The notes beneath the pieces are model-generated. The model was not told the origin of the DNA and searched no databases. It was given only the letters and a program-made list of their open reading frames with translations. From assembly GCA_958496175.1 (NCBI GenBank), contig OY292279.1, forward strand, positions 5,952,001 to 6,016,000: a stretch of 64,000 bases of DNA, written 5' to 3'. This document shows, piece after piece, positions 11,761 through 23,393 of this stretch. This DNA is from Sisyra terminalis (Eukaryota; Arthropoda; Insecta; Neuroptera; Sisyridae). Position 1 is the stretch's first letter. Each line of letters starts with the position of its first letter. A program made the translations under genes and the position numbers.

Positions 11761-13765
11761 GCCGATCATTGATTTAAACTTTAAATCATTCCTCCTGACC
11801 ATAATGCACCCCATATAGTAACCCATTGTGGATGCATTACTTTCTGATGAATCATTCATGGATTTTCTAAGCCCCAAATGCAATAGTTTTGCTTATTCAC
11901 GAAGCCATCGAGGTAACAATGGCCTCATTACTGAAAATAATTTTGTTTGCAAAATCAGCAGGTTGTTCAAGGATCCAATTGGTGAATTTTCTTCGCTGTT
12001 GATGGTCTACTATTTCATGTTTACTAACTCCCATCTGTCAACTTTTGATTTATTACGTCACAATCATGAGACATTATGACTATCAAACATGGCGCGCAAT
12101 TCAAATCTTGCGCTCTTAATGAAACACCCATTAAAAAACGACCAAAATATCAAAATAGGCAATACAAAAGGATTTTTTTGCTTGGTAATTCCCCTGGCCA
12201 AACAGAAAAATGAGTGAAAAAAATATGATTGAGGTTTAACGTTAAGATATAATTTCACATGCAACTTAAAATTGATGGGATATACACTTCTTGAACAATA
12301 CTTTATATTTTACGAAGATCTACAAAAATGACTTGACGATGTATCTTCTGCGCTAAAGATGAAGAATTTTTTTAGCATGGTGTCCACAAATTGTTAGAAA
12401 GTTGGACAAAATGTAAAGTTAATAGAAGGAATTATATTGAATAAATTAACTGTTACAATTATTCTTAATATTGGGTTGGAAACCAATGAATTCTGGAACG
12501 GTATTTGTTAGAATCTAATATATAAGTATAATATATCAGATATGCTACTGAATCATAAAAATAAGAGCTTTATTGTAATTTTAAAGTTTATTTTAATATT
12601 TAATAGATAAATATAGATAAAAAGTAGCTATATTGAGCCTCCAATATTTTGTTCTACAGTGTAATTGGCCACTGTGGACTGAAGAAATACTTCCATACAA
12701 TTGGAGTACATATGGGAAATTTAATATGTACATTTTATCAGGAAGAGGATGAAACTCTTTTCGTAGTTTTGGGGAAATGCAGCGTTCTGAATGAAGACTT
12801 AAAAAACTAATGATATAAAACTATGAAACCAAAATATTTGCGGAGATTTGTTCAATTTCTGGATCTCAAATAGGTGAAATAGGGATCCAGAAACAAGCCT
12901 TAAGAATGCAATGTTACCGAAGAAAATAAAATATTTTCTAACAAAAAATTTAAATCTTAAAACATTACAGTAATAACTGAAATTTTAGCTGCAGTTGATT
13001 TTTTAAAAATTCACATCAAAAAGCTTCTGAAAGCATGACAAAACTTGATCTTCATCCCCATTAACGAAACATAAAAGTATTTAAGTAATGAACATACTTT
13101 CTATTTACTTTACCCGATACAAAAATTAAGATTATTCCGTTATGCATGAGAGCAGGAATTAAAATGTATCCAGGTGGAACTTTCGTTTTAAATTTCATTT
13201 TTCCTTTCTCTCCCATTTCATCATTTTTTATTCACTGTCATGTTCCGCATTAAATGCGAATCCACTTTTAATGAGCTTTCTTGTCAATATTTCCTCGAAG
13301 AATGAACGCGAATCGCCACCAACCCCCACCCCCTTCATCACCCATTCCCAATGAGTGCCCCTTCGGGCCAAGAAAATTACGTAAATTTACGGTAAATACA
13401 CTTTGGAAAATTCTCGTTAAATTTAATGAGCGCGTCAAATGACATGTTAAATAATTATTACGACCGTAAAAAATCTCTTATCAGATATTTTTTCTCATTA
13501 ATCAATAATAATATTCAGCGCGTTTTTCTTGGGTGGAAGTGGACGTTGAAATTGGAATTCAAACGAGAAATTGGCATTATTATTGCAGAGGATTTTTCCT
13601 GAATATTTAACGATGAAAACTTTATAATTTTTTGAGGAAAATACTTAGAGATTCTTCTTGATTTTAAGAGCAATTTATTTTTTCAATTTAGTCCTCCAAC
13701 ATGAGATTATTACCAAAATTTATAAAAATTAAGTAACTGCATTAGTATTAGTTGTATATCTATTA
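11761..13765. other. Stretch without recognisable gene or repeat
   Basis: Mostly AT-rich unique sequence. A GC-richer patch near 13310-13375 (CCACCAACCCCCACCCCCTT) stands out but has no open frame or splice signal that I can support. Confidence 0.5.
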
Positions 13766-14808
13766 GACTGAGCCAAAAAAAAGACTATTTTTTTTTTGAA
13801 AAGTATATAAAAACTATTGTTCAAGTTGACAAAAAAAATATCGGGAAGGTTTGAGTCCTTAATATTAATATTAAGAGGTCTATCATCTTTAATTTCCATT
13901 TTTTATTTGGGCTTTCATTTTTGCGTCAATGCTGTCAAACTATCAAGGTTGAAAAAATTCATCTGCACAAATATTTATAGAAAATTAAATTTCCTACAAA
14001 AAACGTCTTCTCAAAAATTTTTGCTAGACACGCCGTTTCCGAATAATCAAGCTTCAGAAATTGATATAATTTTTAGATTTATCTTCTTTATTTTGGAATT
14101 TTGTAAGTAATGAACAAATAAATATATAGAAATAAACAATATAAATTCTTGAAGGGAATTTAATGTTCTACAAAAAAGGTCTCTTAACGTTTTTACATAA
14201 AATCTCTCTTTCAAAATTGGTTCAACAACCAAAAAAAACACTAATTTAATTTTTCCTGGAACTTTAATTGTGAATAACTTTTGAAAAAGTGATTTTATGT
14301 AAAAACGTTTGGAAATCTTTTTTGAAGAGCATCAAATTTTATTTAGGACTCTATTTTGTTAATTTCTATATATTTATTTGTTTGTTAGTTATAAAATTCC
14401 AAAATAAAAAAGATAAATCTATAAATTATATAAATTTTAAATGCTTGATTTTTATATTATTTTATATATATAATACTTTTTATAATTTTGTAAATGAAAT
14501 TATATCAATGTCTGAAGCTTCATTATTCAGAAACGGCGTATCTGACGAAAATTTTTAAAGATACGTTTTTTGTAGGGAATTTAATTTTCTATAAATATAT
14601 GTGCAGATAAATTTTTTAACCTTGATTGTTTAACAGCATTGATGCAAAAATGAAAGCAGAAATAAAAAATCGAAATTACTGATGATAGACCTCTTAATAT
14701 TAATAGTAAGGGCTCAAACCTTCCTGATATTTTTTTTTGTCACCGTGAACAATATTTTCGGTATACTCTTAAAATAAAAAAAAAATTGACGATTTTTTTG
14801 GCCCAGTC
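13766..14808. mobile_element. Complete palindromic foldback element (GGCCCAGTC ends)
   Basis: The left end GACTGAGCCAAAAAAAA and right end TTTTTTTGGCCCAGTC are inverted copies. The arms run several hundred bases: TTTTTGCGTCAATGCTGTCA on the left matches its complement near 14625-14650. The centre lies near 14215-14300. Module-like text TGTTCTACAAAAAAGGTCTC sits near 14163. It has no intact transposase. The termini recall mariner-type MITEs; a truncated relative is at 1495-2035 and a related end at about 21675-21698. Confidence 0.88.
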
Positions 14809-15138
14809 CAATATCTAAGGTTCAAGAGGAAAAATGAGCGAAAAAAGCTTTATATTTTGCATAAATTTAATACAAGCTTTACCGGAATACTGACTGTTAC
14901 AATAATGATCATCTGATGATGGTCTTGGTCTATTAAAATTTGACCAAATTTTCTTGATTTGAATCATAATTTTTTAGAATTTTTACCGAATCTTTTAAAA
15001 ATTCCACTGCAAAACTAATAACCAATTTTTTTTTTGAATCAAAAATTAATTGGTCAAAAAGGGCCTTAAACTTCCAAATCTTTTGAAAATATTTTTTTTG
15101 CATTTCCCTCATTACAAAAGAGTTAATGAATTTCTTAA

Positions 15139-15309
15139 AAAGAAAGAAGATATCCACTTTTTTATTTAGATGCCCCGGCAAATATCTGTTTAGCTACTGC
15201 TGCTTTAATAGAAAGTTTAAATCCCCCTGGGGGTTATGGAGCTTTTGTTGGGAACCTTCCGTACAAAATAGAAACCCCTGTGACTGAAAATGTAATCGGG
15301 TATGGCACT
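15139..15309 (+). pseudogene. Unclassified protein-like open segment
   Basis: A 57-codon plus-strand frame between two stops. Its second part is compositionally protein-like, containing YLDAPANICLATAALIES, then PGGYGAFVGNLPYKIETP, and ends IGYGT. It has no ATG and is GC-richer than its flanks. It lies about 100 bp from exon C of the Ig gene, on the other strand. It may be a decayed mobile-element fragment; I do not recognise the family. Minus-strand reading of the same bases is discussed in the findings as a possible terminal exon. Confidence 0.25.
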
Positions 15310-15408
15310 TAAAGTTGGAAATGATGAAAAAAGAAGATGTTATTTTTATCATTATGTCATTAAATATGGAATAAAAGGAAATTAGATTTGTGTTTTATGA
15401 TATCTTAC

Positions 15409-15587
15409 CTTCTGGAAAATAGACTTGTCTGATTTCGCGTTTGTATCCGGTGTTTGGTATTGTCATTTCACAGTCGAAAACCGTAGATGGTGATAAATCC
15501 GCTTCGAAAACTGTCGCTGTCACAGTGACGTCATATCGGCCATCATTCCGGAGACGTGACGTCACCTCTGTGTCTGGAATTGACTTC
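15409..15587 (-). CDS. Ig-superfamily protein, exon C (end of Ig domain 2)
   Basis: This 179-nt coding exon supplies one base to complete an Arg codon split with exon B, then 59 codons, then the first base of a Gly or other G-codon. The acceptor is GTTGTACAG|GAAGTC and the donor GAAG|GTAAGAT, both consensus. The translation starts KSIPDTEVTSRL and contains GRYDVTVTATVFEADLSP followed by STVFDCEMTIP. The Cys of FDCEM is the expected second disulfide cysteine of the Ig fold, pairing with Cys in NVSCRA of exon B, and the alternating beta-strand pattern is typical of C-type Ig domains. After QVYFPE the frame runs into a stop inside the intron, so at least one more exon is needed. GC content is clearly above the surrounding intron sequence. 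The product was not matched to a named gene. Confidence 0.88.
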
Positions 15588-16708
15588 CTGTACAACAAAC
15601 ACACCAACACCAAATCCATTAATATCCATCTTCCAACATACCACCGCAACGCCAATACAAAATAAATCAATTTAATTTTTTGCCAAACTTTAACTATCAT
15701 TCTAAAAACATTCATCCCTCGAAACATTCTATTATCAAGGCGCGCGTTTAACTCGTCCACCCACTCCCCTATTTGCCTGTTTTTTTTTTGTTTTCATTTT
15801 ATCTAAACACCAGAAATGTTGTGGCAATTTTTCTCGGGTGTGTTTTTTTTTTTTGCGAAAAATAGAGGGAAAAAATTGCATGACAACGAACGCCTTTAAA
15901 TTGAAAACTATGTTTCGTATTTGCTCAACGACAATTTATCTTGAGCGTGGAAATATGTGGAAAAACGGTTTGAGTTTTATCAACGTTCAAAAGAAAGACA
16001 TTAAAATGTTTTTGAACTTCGTCTTTAAAGTTTCATTTTGTCAAATGCGAACCCATCATTTGGGTGACAAAAAAAAAATGACGAAAAAATGGTGAAAACA
16101 ATTTTGCCAAGTTTGAAATTCAAAAAAAAATTTGTCTTTATTTCCTGTAGTAAATCATTCTGTTAACCGAAGATATTATTTCACAATTACAATTTAAAAT
16201 GAAATGAATTTTTTTTTCTATGTTTTTCATAACATTTCAACCCTCAAAAGGGTTTTTATTCATTCAAATTTCTTTTAGACATAAGACAGAAACCTCTAAG
16301 TGAAAGTTAATATCAATCGTAACAAATTTAAGTTCATGAAATTTATTGATTCCCAAATTTAACATTAAACTTTCAACTTTTATGGTCCTGCAACTCTTAC
16401 TCTATAGGATTCTTAACTATATACTTGCACACTAGTAAACCTCTAGCAAATTTTCTTTGAGTTGCAACTCAAGAAACAAATTTCTAATTTAACCTGACAA
16501 TTTTTTTTATTTATTTATTTACTATTTACATATGTATATAATGGCATAAAAGGCAAACGTATGTACGTTGGCAAGGACAAAGAATTAATATTTTAAGCTC
16601 ATATGCTTGAGAGAAATATTATGGTTATTGTCATGGTTTTAACTGCAATTTTAAATCGGGGTATATATAAGGGCACAATAAAATATATTAATTAACGATA
16701 GATTAAAA

Positions 16709-16953
16709 CAGGCCCCGCTCTAGCAAATTTGCCGCCCTGGGCAAGATAAAAATATACCGCCCCTTCAGGGTTTCAAAAACACAGAGTTTTAATATAACAA
16801 AGTTTTTAATTTTTTGGAAAAATATTTTTTTAACTAAAAACTATTTTTTTCACATTTTTGTTCATATTATATATCAAATATGGCAAAATGCCGCCCCTGA
16901 AATTTTCCGCCCCGGGCGACCGCCCGGGTTGCCCACCCCTAAAGCGGGGGCTG
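16709..16953. mobile_element. hAT-type MITE with 8-bp target duplication
   Basis: A 245-bp element from CAGGCCCCGCTCTAGCAAAT to TAAAGCGGGGGCTG, with partly complementary GC-rich ends (GCCGCCCTGGGC-type left, GCCCGGGTTGCCCACCCC right). It is flanked by GATTAAAA at 16701-16708 and 16954-16961. This is the classic hAT footprint; non-coding. Confidence 0.9.
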
Positions 16954-17177
16954 GATTAAAAGATGCATAATTTAAGTAAAAAACGACAACAAAAGTATGT
17001 ATAAAATAGAATTAAAAACGCCAAGTAGCAAACATTTTGAGGTCAAATAAGTACATTTATTGAATAATTAATTCTTTCTTTGCTTTTGATGGGTGCCACC
17101 ATTTACGTTTTTGTCCTACAGAAATACATTTAGCTTCCTCAGGGACTTCAATTTTTTTTCAAACGGCTTAGAAAACT

Positions 17178-17850
17178 TTACATATTGCACTTATATTTTA
17201 TTTGAAATATTGGACACTTTATCAATATCAGCATCAATATTAAACTCTGTTCAAAATCTTCAAAAGTTTCCCATTCTTCAATAATATATTTGGTTATCAA
17301 TTCTGAAGTTATACTTTTATAACTCAAATTTGAAGTACATACATCGTATGTATTATTCAATTTTTTTTTTTTTTGGTATTCTAATCCATGGTTTTATTAT
17401 GCATTAATTTAATAAAAACATCAAATATTAAAAAGTATCCAGAAAATAAGAATCATTAATTTATTATTTTCTTGTTTTGCAATATCCAATGATAAGATTT
17501 GGTTCATTCTTTTAAAGTAACTATTGATTTCACAGAAAATTTTTGTAGCTTTACAGCTCTGGATTTTTGTCCTTAGATCATTTAATAAGTAAACCATTTT
17601 ATTTATTTAAAAATTGAGAAACAAATAAATGATCTCTTAAAGTGTATTCTTTTTTAATTATGGAATTGGTAGATTCAATCCCATTGTTTGTACTTGAATA
17701 TCCTGGTGCTGCACCATCGAACTAATTATATGGTTTTAGCTTCGTAGTATTGAAATGATTGAAATAATTAATTAATTCCGGAATTGTTTCTCTACATTGT
17801 TCTACGAAAATTGCTGCTGCCTTTACAAAATTCTGTTTATTATTGCACGA
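17178..17850 (-). pseudogene. Mutator-like (MULE) transposase remnant
   Basis: On the minus strand the region around 17620-17830 translates to fragments including VEQCRETIPELINYFNHF and then GAAPGYSSTNNGIESTNS followed by IIKKEYTLRDHLFVSQFL. The S-T-N-N-x-I/L-E-S-x-N ... H-T-x-R-x-R pattern is what I know from the C-terminal part of insect MULE transposases. In-frame stops (one just before the GAAPGY block, one after FLNK) show it is dead. Further decayed text (EEWETFEDFEQSL) continues to about 17178. A 60-bp piece of its downstream region (around 17405-17460) recurs at 20268-20560. Confidence 0.6.
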
Positions 17851-18409
17851 TTGTAAAATAAATTTGTCAACTATAAATTAATAAATTTGCTAGATATATC
17901 AATAATTAATATAAATTTTAATTTATAATAAAAAAAAACTATTTAATTTGACTTTTAAATTGCTGGGTAAATTGCAAATAAAAATTTTTTAACGTCTTAT
18001 TTAGACGTTATTATAATATTTAGACGTTTTGTTCATATTTAAAAGTAAATTTTTCAATTGCAATGTTGTTAAATAATCATTGCATGCGTTTTTTCATACA
18101 TAGATATCCAAAATAATATTTTTCTGTACATTTTATAAAAGAACTGTTCCCTCTTATTATCTGGCGTTAAAACATACTTTTTGGGCGTAATTTTTGCCTT
18201 TTTCGGCGAACATTCAAATCGCACCCTTTTGAATTCATTCAATTGTCCTTTTTTACCAATTGTCAGTTGTGTTATTGTTAGACTGAAAAAAATTCACAGG
18301 AAGTTACTAGTACTAATATATTACATTTTGCATTATTGTTTCAATTTCGCAGTGATCAATAAGTTTTAGAAAAAAAAAATTATATATCGGATTATTGAAA
18401 ATGAAATAT

Positions 18410-18860
18410 ATTATAGTTATTGTTCTTCATAAAATTCCCATGGATTCATACTCTAAAGTTAAAATTTGATAATTTTATGAGCAAAAAGTTAAGAATAAAC
18501 TTAATGCACAGTTTTTAAAAATAATTAAAAATGTTTTACTACTATTCTTAGCTAAGATCATAACATAATAGCTTTTAGTTTAAACTTTACTTGAAAAAAT
18601 TGAGAAAATCGATTTATAAAAATTATCTTAAATGAGCCCTTATTTGTTTGGTATTAAAATGACGTCACGGTACAAAAACTTCAAAATCATAATATGTTTA
18701 TCATGTTTTCCTATGATAATTTTATTTCAATACAAATAGTTAGGATGTTATAATCGTTTAAAATAAATTTCAATGATTTAAACCTTATACTGTATTTGTA
18801 ATTTAGAGTGACAAAGTATATTCAACTAAAGTTCGTAAATTTAAATGTATGTAAAATTAA
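18410..18860. repeat. Left arm of a long inverted-repeat pair
   Basis: The stretch from TTCTTCATAAAATTCCCATG to ACTAAAGTTCGTAAATTTAA is the diverged reverse complement of about 21205-21650. Matched landmarks include ATAATTTTATTTC facing its complement and ACCTTATACTGTATTTG facing CAATACAGTATAAGGT. The arms are separated by about 2.3 kb. Probably the two arms of an old, large foldback transposon. Confidence 0.75.
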
Positions 18861-20267
18861 ACTGTCTTTGCTACCCTACTTACCTTACCTACCCTACTTA
18901 AATGATGCTAAAGCATTGCTTTAAATAAAAAAAATTAATTATGCCAAATAAATATAAATTTTCACGCGTATAAAATTCGATCATAAATTTAATAAATTAA
19001 ACATAGTTGATTTTTCTTTAATTTTTGAAGCAAATCAGTATTTTGTGTTTGCTGAAGACGTAAATGTAATATTTTAATAAAAGTAAAACACTTTTACAGT
19101 GAAGAAACTAGCAAAACATAGGTTCAATGATAAAACTTTGAATTAAGAATTAAAGGAGTAAATCTTATGAGTTATATATGTTTAGCTTGGAATCATTTTC
19201 GAAACTAATGTCCAGAAATGTCACGGGAAAAATCCGGACTTTGCTGATAAAAGAATTAGCCTTTAAACACGAATATAAGGAAAAATGGCCATCAATTTTT
19301 CATAGACTTCTATTTGTCTGTATTTCGTAGTAATTCCACCAAATTGCAGAAAATCGAGAATAATGCCAACTTCACTCGATTCCCACAGCTCTGGGTATCA
19401 AATGTGAAGCTCATTTTATCTCAATTTTTCCAAACTAAACTTGGAAAAAAAAGGAAGAAAAAAAACTATTCAATCTGAAGAAATAATCCATAAAAGTCTG
19501 CCACCTCGTTCCCCAGTGGAGGGGCCCACTCTTGCTCTTATTCCCACTGTAATTGATTGTCTTTGAAATTGTATGTTTTACTTGCCCCATTGATCTTTGG
19601 ACAGTTTCAAATAAATGACTTTGAACTGACCAATATGCGCGGCACACAAGAGGTCAATTCAAGAGGAAACAAAGCACACGCTCTCATTTAACGCCCCACT
19701 GACTCGCCCCTAATTCAATCCGTTCAACTTTTCCCATTTAAATGAATGTGGCTTTCGTTTGATTATTAGAGATATTAGAGATAGAGTCCGATCGACCCCG
19801 GTCATCCCACTGAAAAAGAAAAACTAAAGTTCCCCATCGGGCAAAAGCGACACAAGTTCCAGGGAATTATCATAAATTTTTAGTTGGAAATTAAAGTTGT
19901 TCTTTTTTATTATTATTATAAGAATTAACTTCGAAGGGATTTAATTAAAGTTCCCGGAGGCAATGTCCATATACACAGTCATTTAGTCGGAGAATTGCCG
20001 GTGACTTGACAGTGGTTAGTGCTATTAGGACATTTGTACCACACAGGGTATTTTTAGACTTGACTTCTACATTTTATGGTCCAGTAATAGGGAGCTTTTA
20101 ACTACAAAAACAGTTTTTGCTCCGCTTTTAACAAGTTTTCCAATGTTTGTTCAATGGAGCTTTAAATTTAACAATTTTTAACAAGTTTTTCATATGATTT
20201 TTGAAAAATAAATTGTTGATTGATATTAAATATTATTACATTAACATTGCTGGTATTTTTACCCATG

Positions 20268-20560
20268 GCTATTATACATTAATGATTCTTATTTTCTGGA
20301 TTCTTAAAATTACATTTTTATTGCACAACATTTCGCCACTTTCGCAGCTTCCTCCGGTACTCAATTACAAATTCAATTGTTAAATCCATGTAAAATAATC
20401 TCGGCAGTCATACAACTGTCCTTCTCATAATTCTCAGTATCCTCTCTTACCAATTATATTCAATAAAAAAAAATGCGAAAGTGGCGAAACGCTGTACAAA
20501 AAATTTAATAAAAACATCGAATATTAAGTATCCAGAAAATAAGAATCATTAATGTTAAAT
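20268..20560. repeat. Short foldback with MULE-derived arms
   Basis: ATTAATGATTCTTATTTTCT at about 20278 faces AGAAAATAAGAATCATTAAT at about 20534, and TTTCGCCACTTTCGCA at about 20331 faces TGCGAAAGTGGCGAAA at about 20474. The outer arm sequence is also found beside the MULE remnant near 17440, so this may be a non-autonomous derivative or terminal-repeat pair of that element. Confidence 0.75.
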
Positions 20561-21199
20561 ATAATCTGCAAAGCTTCAGGCAATGAAGAAAGATTTGCAT
20601 TTTTTGAAAGAAATTATCTATCGAAAGTCATTTTTGATTTATATTGTTTTTAAAACGAAGTAACTTCCAATGACTATAAAATTCTACTTTTTTGTTGTAT
20701 ATGTATTTCCCAACCATTGAAATTAATGTGAAGATAAAATTATTTTTCTTCAGTTTGGTTTAACAAACTAACTACAATGAATATTTTCCAAAATATTTGC
20801 CTCAACTTAGAAAAGCTTTAATGTAGATTTTTTTGCATATATTTTTTCATCAGAAATTTATATTTTCAAAGATATGAAATAGAAAAATAAGGCAGCAACT
20901 GTTATTGACGATAGTACGCAAAATTTTGTTGACATCAGGTGTTTTCTTGTCGATCGTAAACCTCTGTAGGCCTATAATATACGAAAACTTTATTAAGTTT
21001 GATCAAAAATATTTTCCTGCATTTTCTTCGTCAGCTCGATAAAAATATTTTCGTGATGTTACTACAATTTTTCTCCACTTAATTGCTGGGCAATTCGGAA
21101 GGGATGGTTCAAACTTTAAGGGTGTATTGAACAAATTGAACAAATTTTCTCTGCTTAGATGACTAATTGAAAAGTGATTTCTTAAGAGTAAATTAACAT

Positions 21200-21699
21200 A
21201 TTTTTTTTTATAAATTTACGAACTTTAGTTAAATATACTTTGCCACTCTAAACTACCAATACAGTATAAGGTTTAAATCATTAAAATTTAGTTTAAACGA
21301 TTATAACATCCTTACTATTTGTATTTATATATAATTATCATAGGAAAACATCCTTAAGAATCTGATTTTTTTGTACTTTAACATCATTTAAATACCAAAT
21401 AAGAGCTCATTTTAATAATTTGTATTTATCGATTTTTTATAATATTTTTAAATGAATATTTATTTGATTTTATCAAGTAAAGTTTAAATTAAAAGCTATT
21501 TTGTTTGGTCTTAGTTAAGAATAGTTTTAAAACATTTTAAATTAATCTTAAAAATTGTGCTTTAGATGTATTCTTATATTGTAGCTCATAAAATCAACAA
21601 ATTTTTACTTTAGTGTATGAATCCATGGGAATTTTATGAAGAATAATAATTTTAAAATATTTACATTAAAAAACGGTCGATTTTTTTGGCCCAGTCTAC
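21200..21699. repeat. Right arm of the long inverted-repeat pair
   Basis: Diverged reverse complement of 18410-18860. Its outer end reads GATTTTTTTGGCCCAGTC at about 21679-21696, the same terminus as the foldback at 13766-14808. That points to the same transposon class. A pogo-like MITE is inserted immediately outside it. Confidence 0.72.
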
Positions 21700-21701
21700 T
21701 A

Positions 21702-22315
21702 CAGTGGACCCCCGGTAATCCGACAAACAGTTTGCAGGGCAGAGTCGGATTAGCGAATTTATCGGATTATAGAGTAATGCCTAAAATCCCCTATAGTCCG
21801 GAATTTTTTACGAAATAGTACCTTGTAATCCGACAAATTACAGATCCAATGATAAGATTCTACATGTTATATACATATTATGTACTCTGAAGTACAAATC
21901 ATACTTCATTATGTATATGCCAAATTTAGTAAATTAAACAACACAATAGAGAGCCTACGTTTTATTTACATTAGGACTTTATATTGGGATTACTTTACAT
22001 TGAGAAATAATTGTGTACAAACAAATGCACATACAAATAATCAAAAATTATAAATTTATTGGTATTGATATTATTTTCTTGAGAAAAGAACATCAATGTT
22101 TATTGTTTTATTATAAGCATTTGTTATTACATTGTAAGTAAACAAAAGAATCACTTTACCTATAGTACGAAGAAAATTTTCTTAATACTAGTATTTTTTT
22201 CTCTCTGTGTAGCGAAGATTGTCAAAAAAATATTCAATACATAATAAATAATAGATCATGTCGGATTACAGGGGGTGCCGGATTAGCCGAGGGCCGGATT
22301 ATAGGGAGTCCACTG
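21702..22315. mobile_element. pogo/Tigger-type MITE
   Basis: A 614-bp element starting CAGTGGACCCCCGGTAATCC and ending GGATTATAGGGAGTCCACTG, flanked by TA at 21700-21701 and 22316-22317. Subterminal GTCGGATTAG-type motifs are repeated at both ends. CAGTGGA termini and TA duplication match pogo/Tigger-class elements. A short plus-strand frame at its left end is chance. Confidence 0.9.
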
Positions 22316-23263
22316 TATATAGTACTACAAAATATTATACACAATTGAATGCATAAATAAATTTGTATGTTACTTATATAAATTTACTTTTATCAATACA
22401 GAAACGGTCACTTGTTCCAAATAAAGACGTGAATTGTATTCATTAACTATCATATTCAGATATGAATAAATAATTGCATATGCATACAATTGGTCTTAAT
22501 AGTCAATTGTGTGTACCTACAAGATGTATAAATAGCGACAAAGTAAAAATTGAATTAATACAATACTAATTGTATATTTTATTTACCAAGTTATATCTAT
22601 ATAATAAAACTGTTTTTTTATGCGGATATAGTAAAATATAATGTATTTTTCCTTGCATTATTATAATAATGCATTGAATAATTTCAATGGATTACCTTTC
22701 ATTCAAATGTATTAATACTATTGTGGGGTAAAGTATAGAATTGACAAGTACTTGAAATGAGTAGGTTGGAATGCAAGGGGCAAATTTTGTTTAAATTGGT
22801 ATTTATTAAAGTCTTATTTACTTTTCTGCAAATTAACATTATTTTCCCTACGTTTTGGAATCTGTGATACTTGAAATTGAAAGAAATAACCATTTCCTCG
22901 AAATATTAAGAGCATTGGATATAATTCATGATTTTATACCTAAAAATAAAATAAAAAGGCCAAAGTAAACTATTAAACAATACTGTTTTACTGAAATAAT
23001 TACTTCATGATTTTTTTTGCCATAACTCAAGTAAAGAAGTATAACCTTAAAAATCCCCAGTGGTCCTAGCATGAGGCTGGATTCCAGCCTCATATCCTAT
23101 TTGCAAAAATATGCTGTTTTCATTAAGAAACGCCTGTTTTTGTCGACGACCTCGCATTAGTGGTTTCAGGGCCTTTTAATAAACGAGCGTGGTAGTGGCA
23201 TAAAGTAGGCAAAATGTCATGTGGGCTTAATAGAGATTTGGATATTGTCAAAAATTATTTTAC

Positions 23264-23393
23264 CTGGATTTTCTGTCGGTGTCATTGTAAATAGAAATTT
23301 GTGGTTGAGGATAAACGGCGATAGCACGACAGGAGACGTTAACGACTCCGCCAGCTGGAGCTGTTTGTCGCATAAGTAACTCTTGTTCGGGAA
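23264..23393 (-). CDS. Ig-superfamily protein, exon B (start of Ig domain 2)
   Basis: This 130-nt coding exon begins after TTTATTTTCAG with TT, completing the Val codon opened by the last G of exon A. It carries 42 codons and ends TCC AG before a GTAAAAT donor, leaving a phase-2 split Arg codon completed by exon C. The translation starts PEQELLMRQTAPAGG and continues VVNVSCRAIAVYPQPQISIY then NDTDRKS. Cys in NVSC is the first cysteine of the second Ig domain, and the AVYPQP-type turn after it is common in C-type Ig domains. NVS and NDT are potential N-glycosylation sites. The exon begins exactly at the junction between Ig 1 and Ig 2, as is usual for phase-1 introns in Ig genes. Confidence 0.88.

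Larger units (their letters stand above)
15588..23263 (-). other. Intron between exons B and C (7.7 kb)
   Basis: It begins GTAAAATAATT at exon B's donor and ends TTGTTGTACAG at exon C's acceptor, a phase-2 intron inside the second Ig domain. It contains a hAT MITE, a Mutator-like remnant, a long inverted-repeat pair, a short foldback and a pogo-like MITE, each listed separately. The remainder (15588-16708, 16954-17177 and 22316-23263) shows nothing I can support. Confidence 0.85.

Noticed and set aside
13817..14558. Several frames of 60-97 codons
   Set aside because: All lie inside a palindromic foldback element and mirror each other; chance translations of its arms.
15163..15180. YLDAP text considered as a Helitron helicase DAPGGTGKT block
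   Set aside because: The Walker A glycines and lysine do not follow; the resemblance is three residues only.
15441..15665. Plus-strand 74-codon frame
   Set aside because: Antisense shadow of exon C, extending into the intron.
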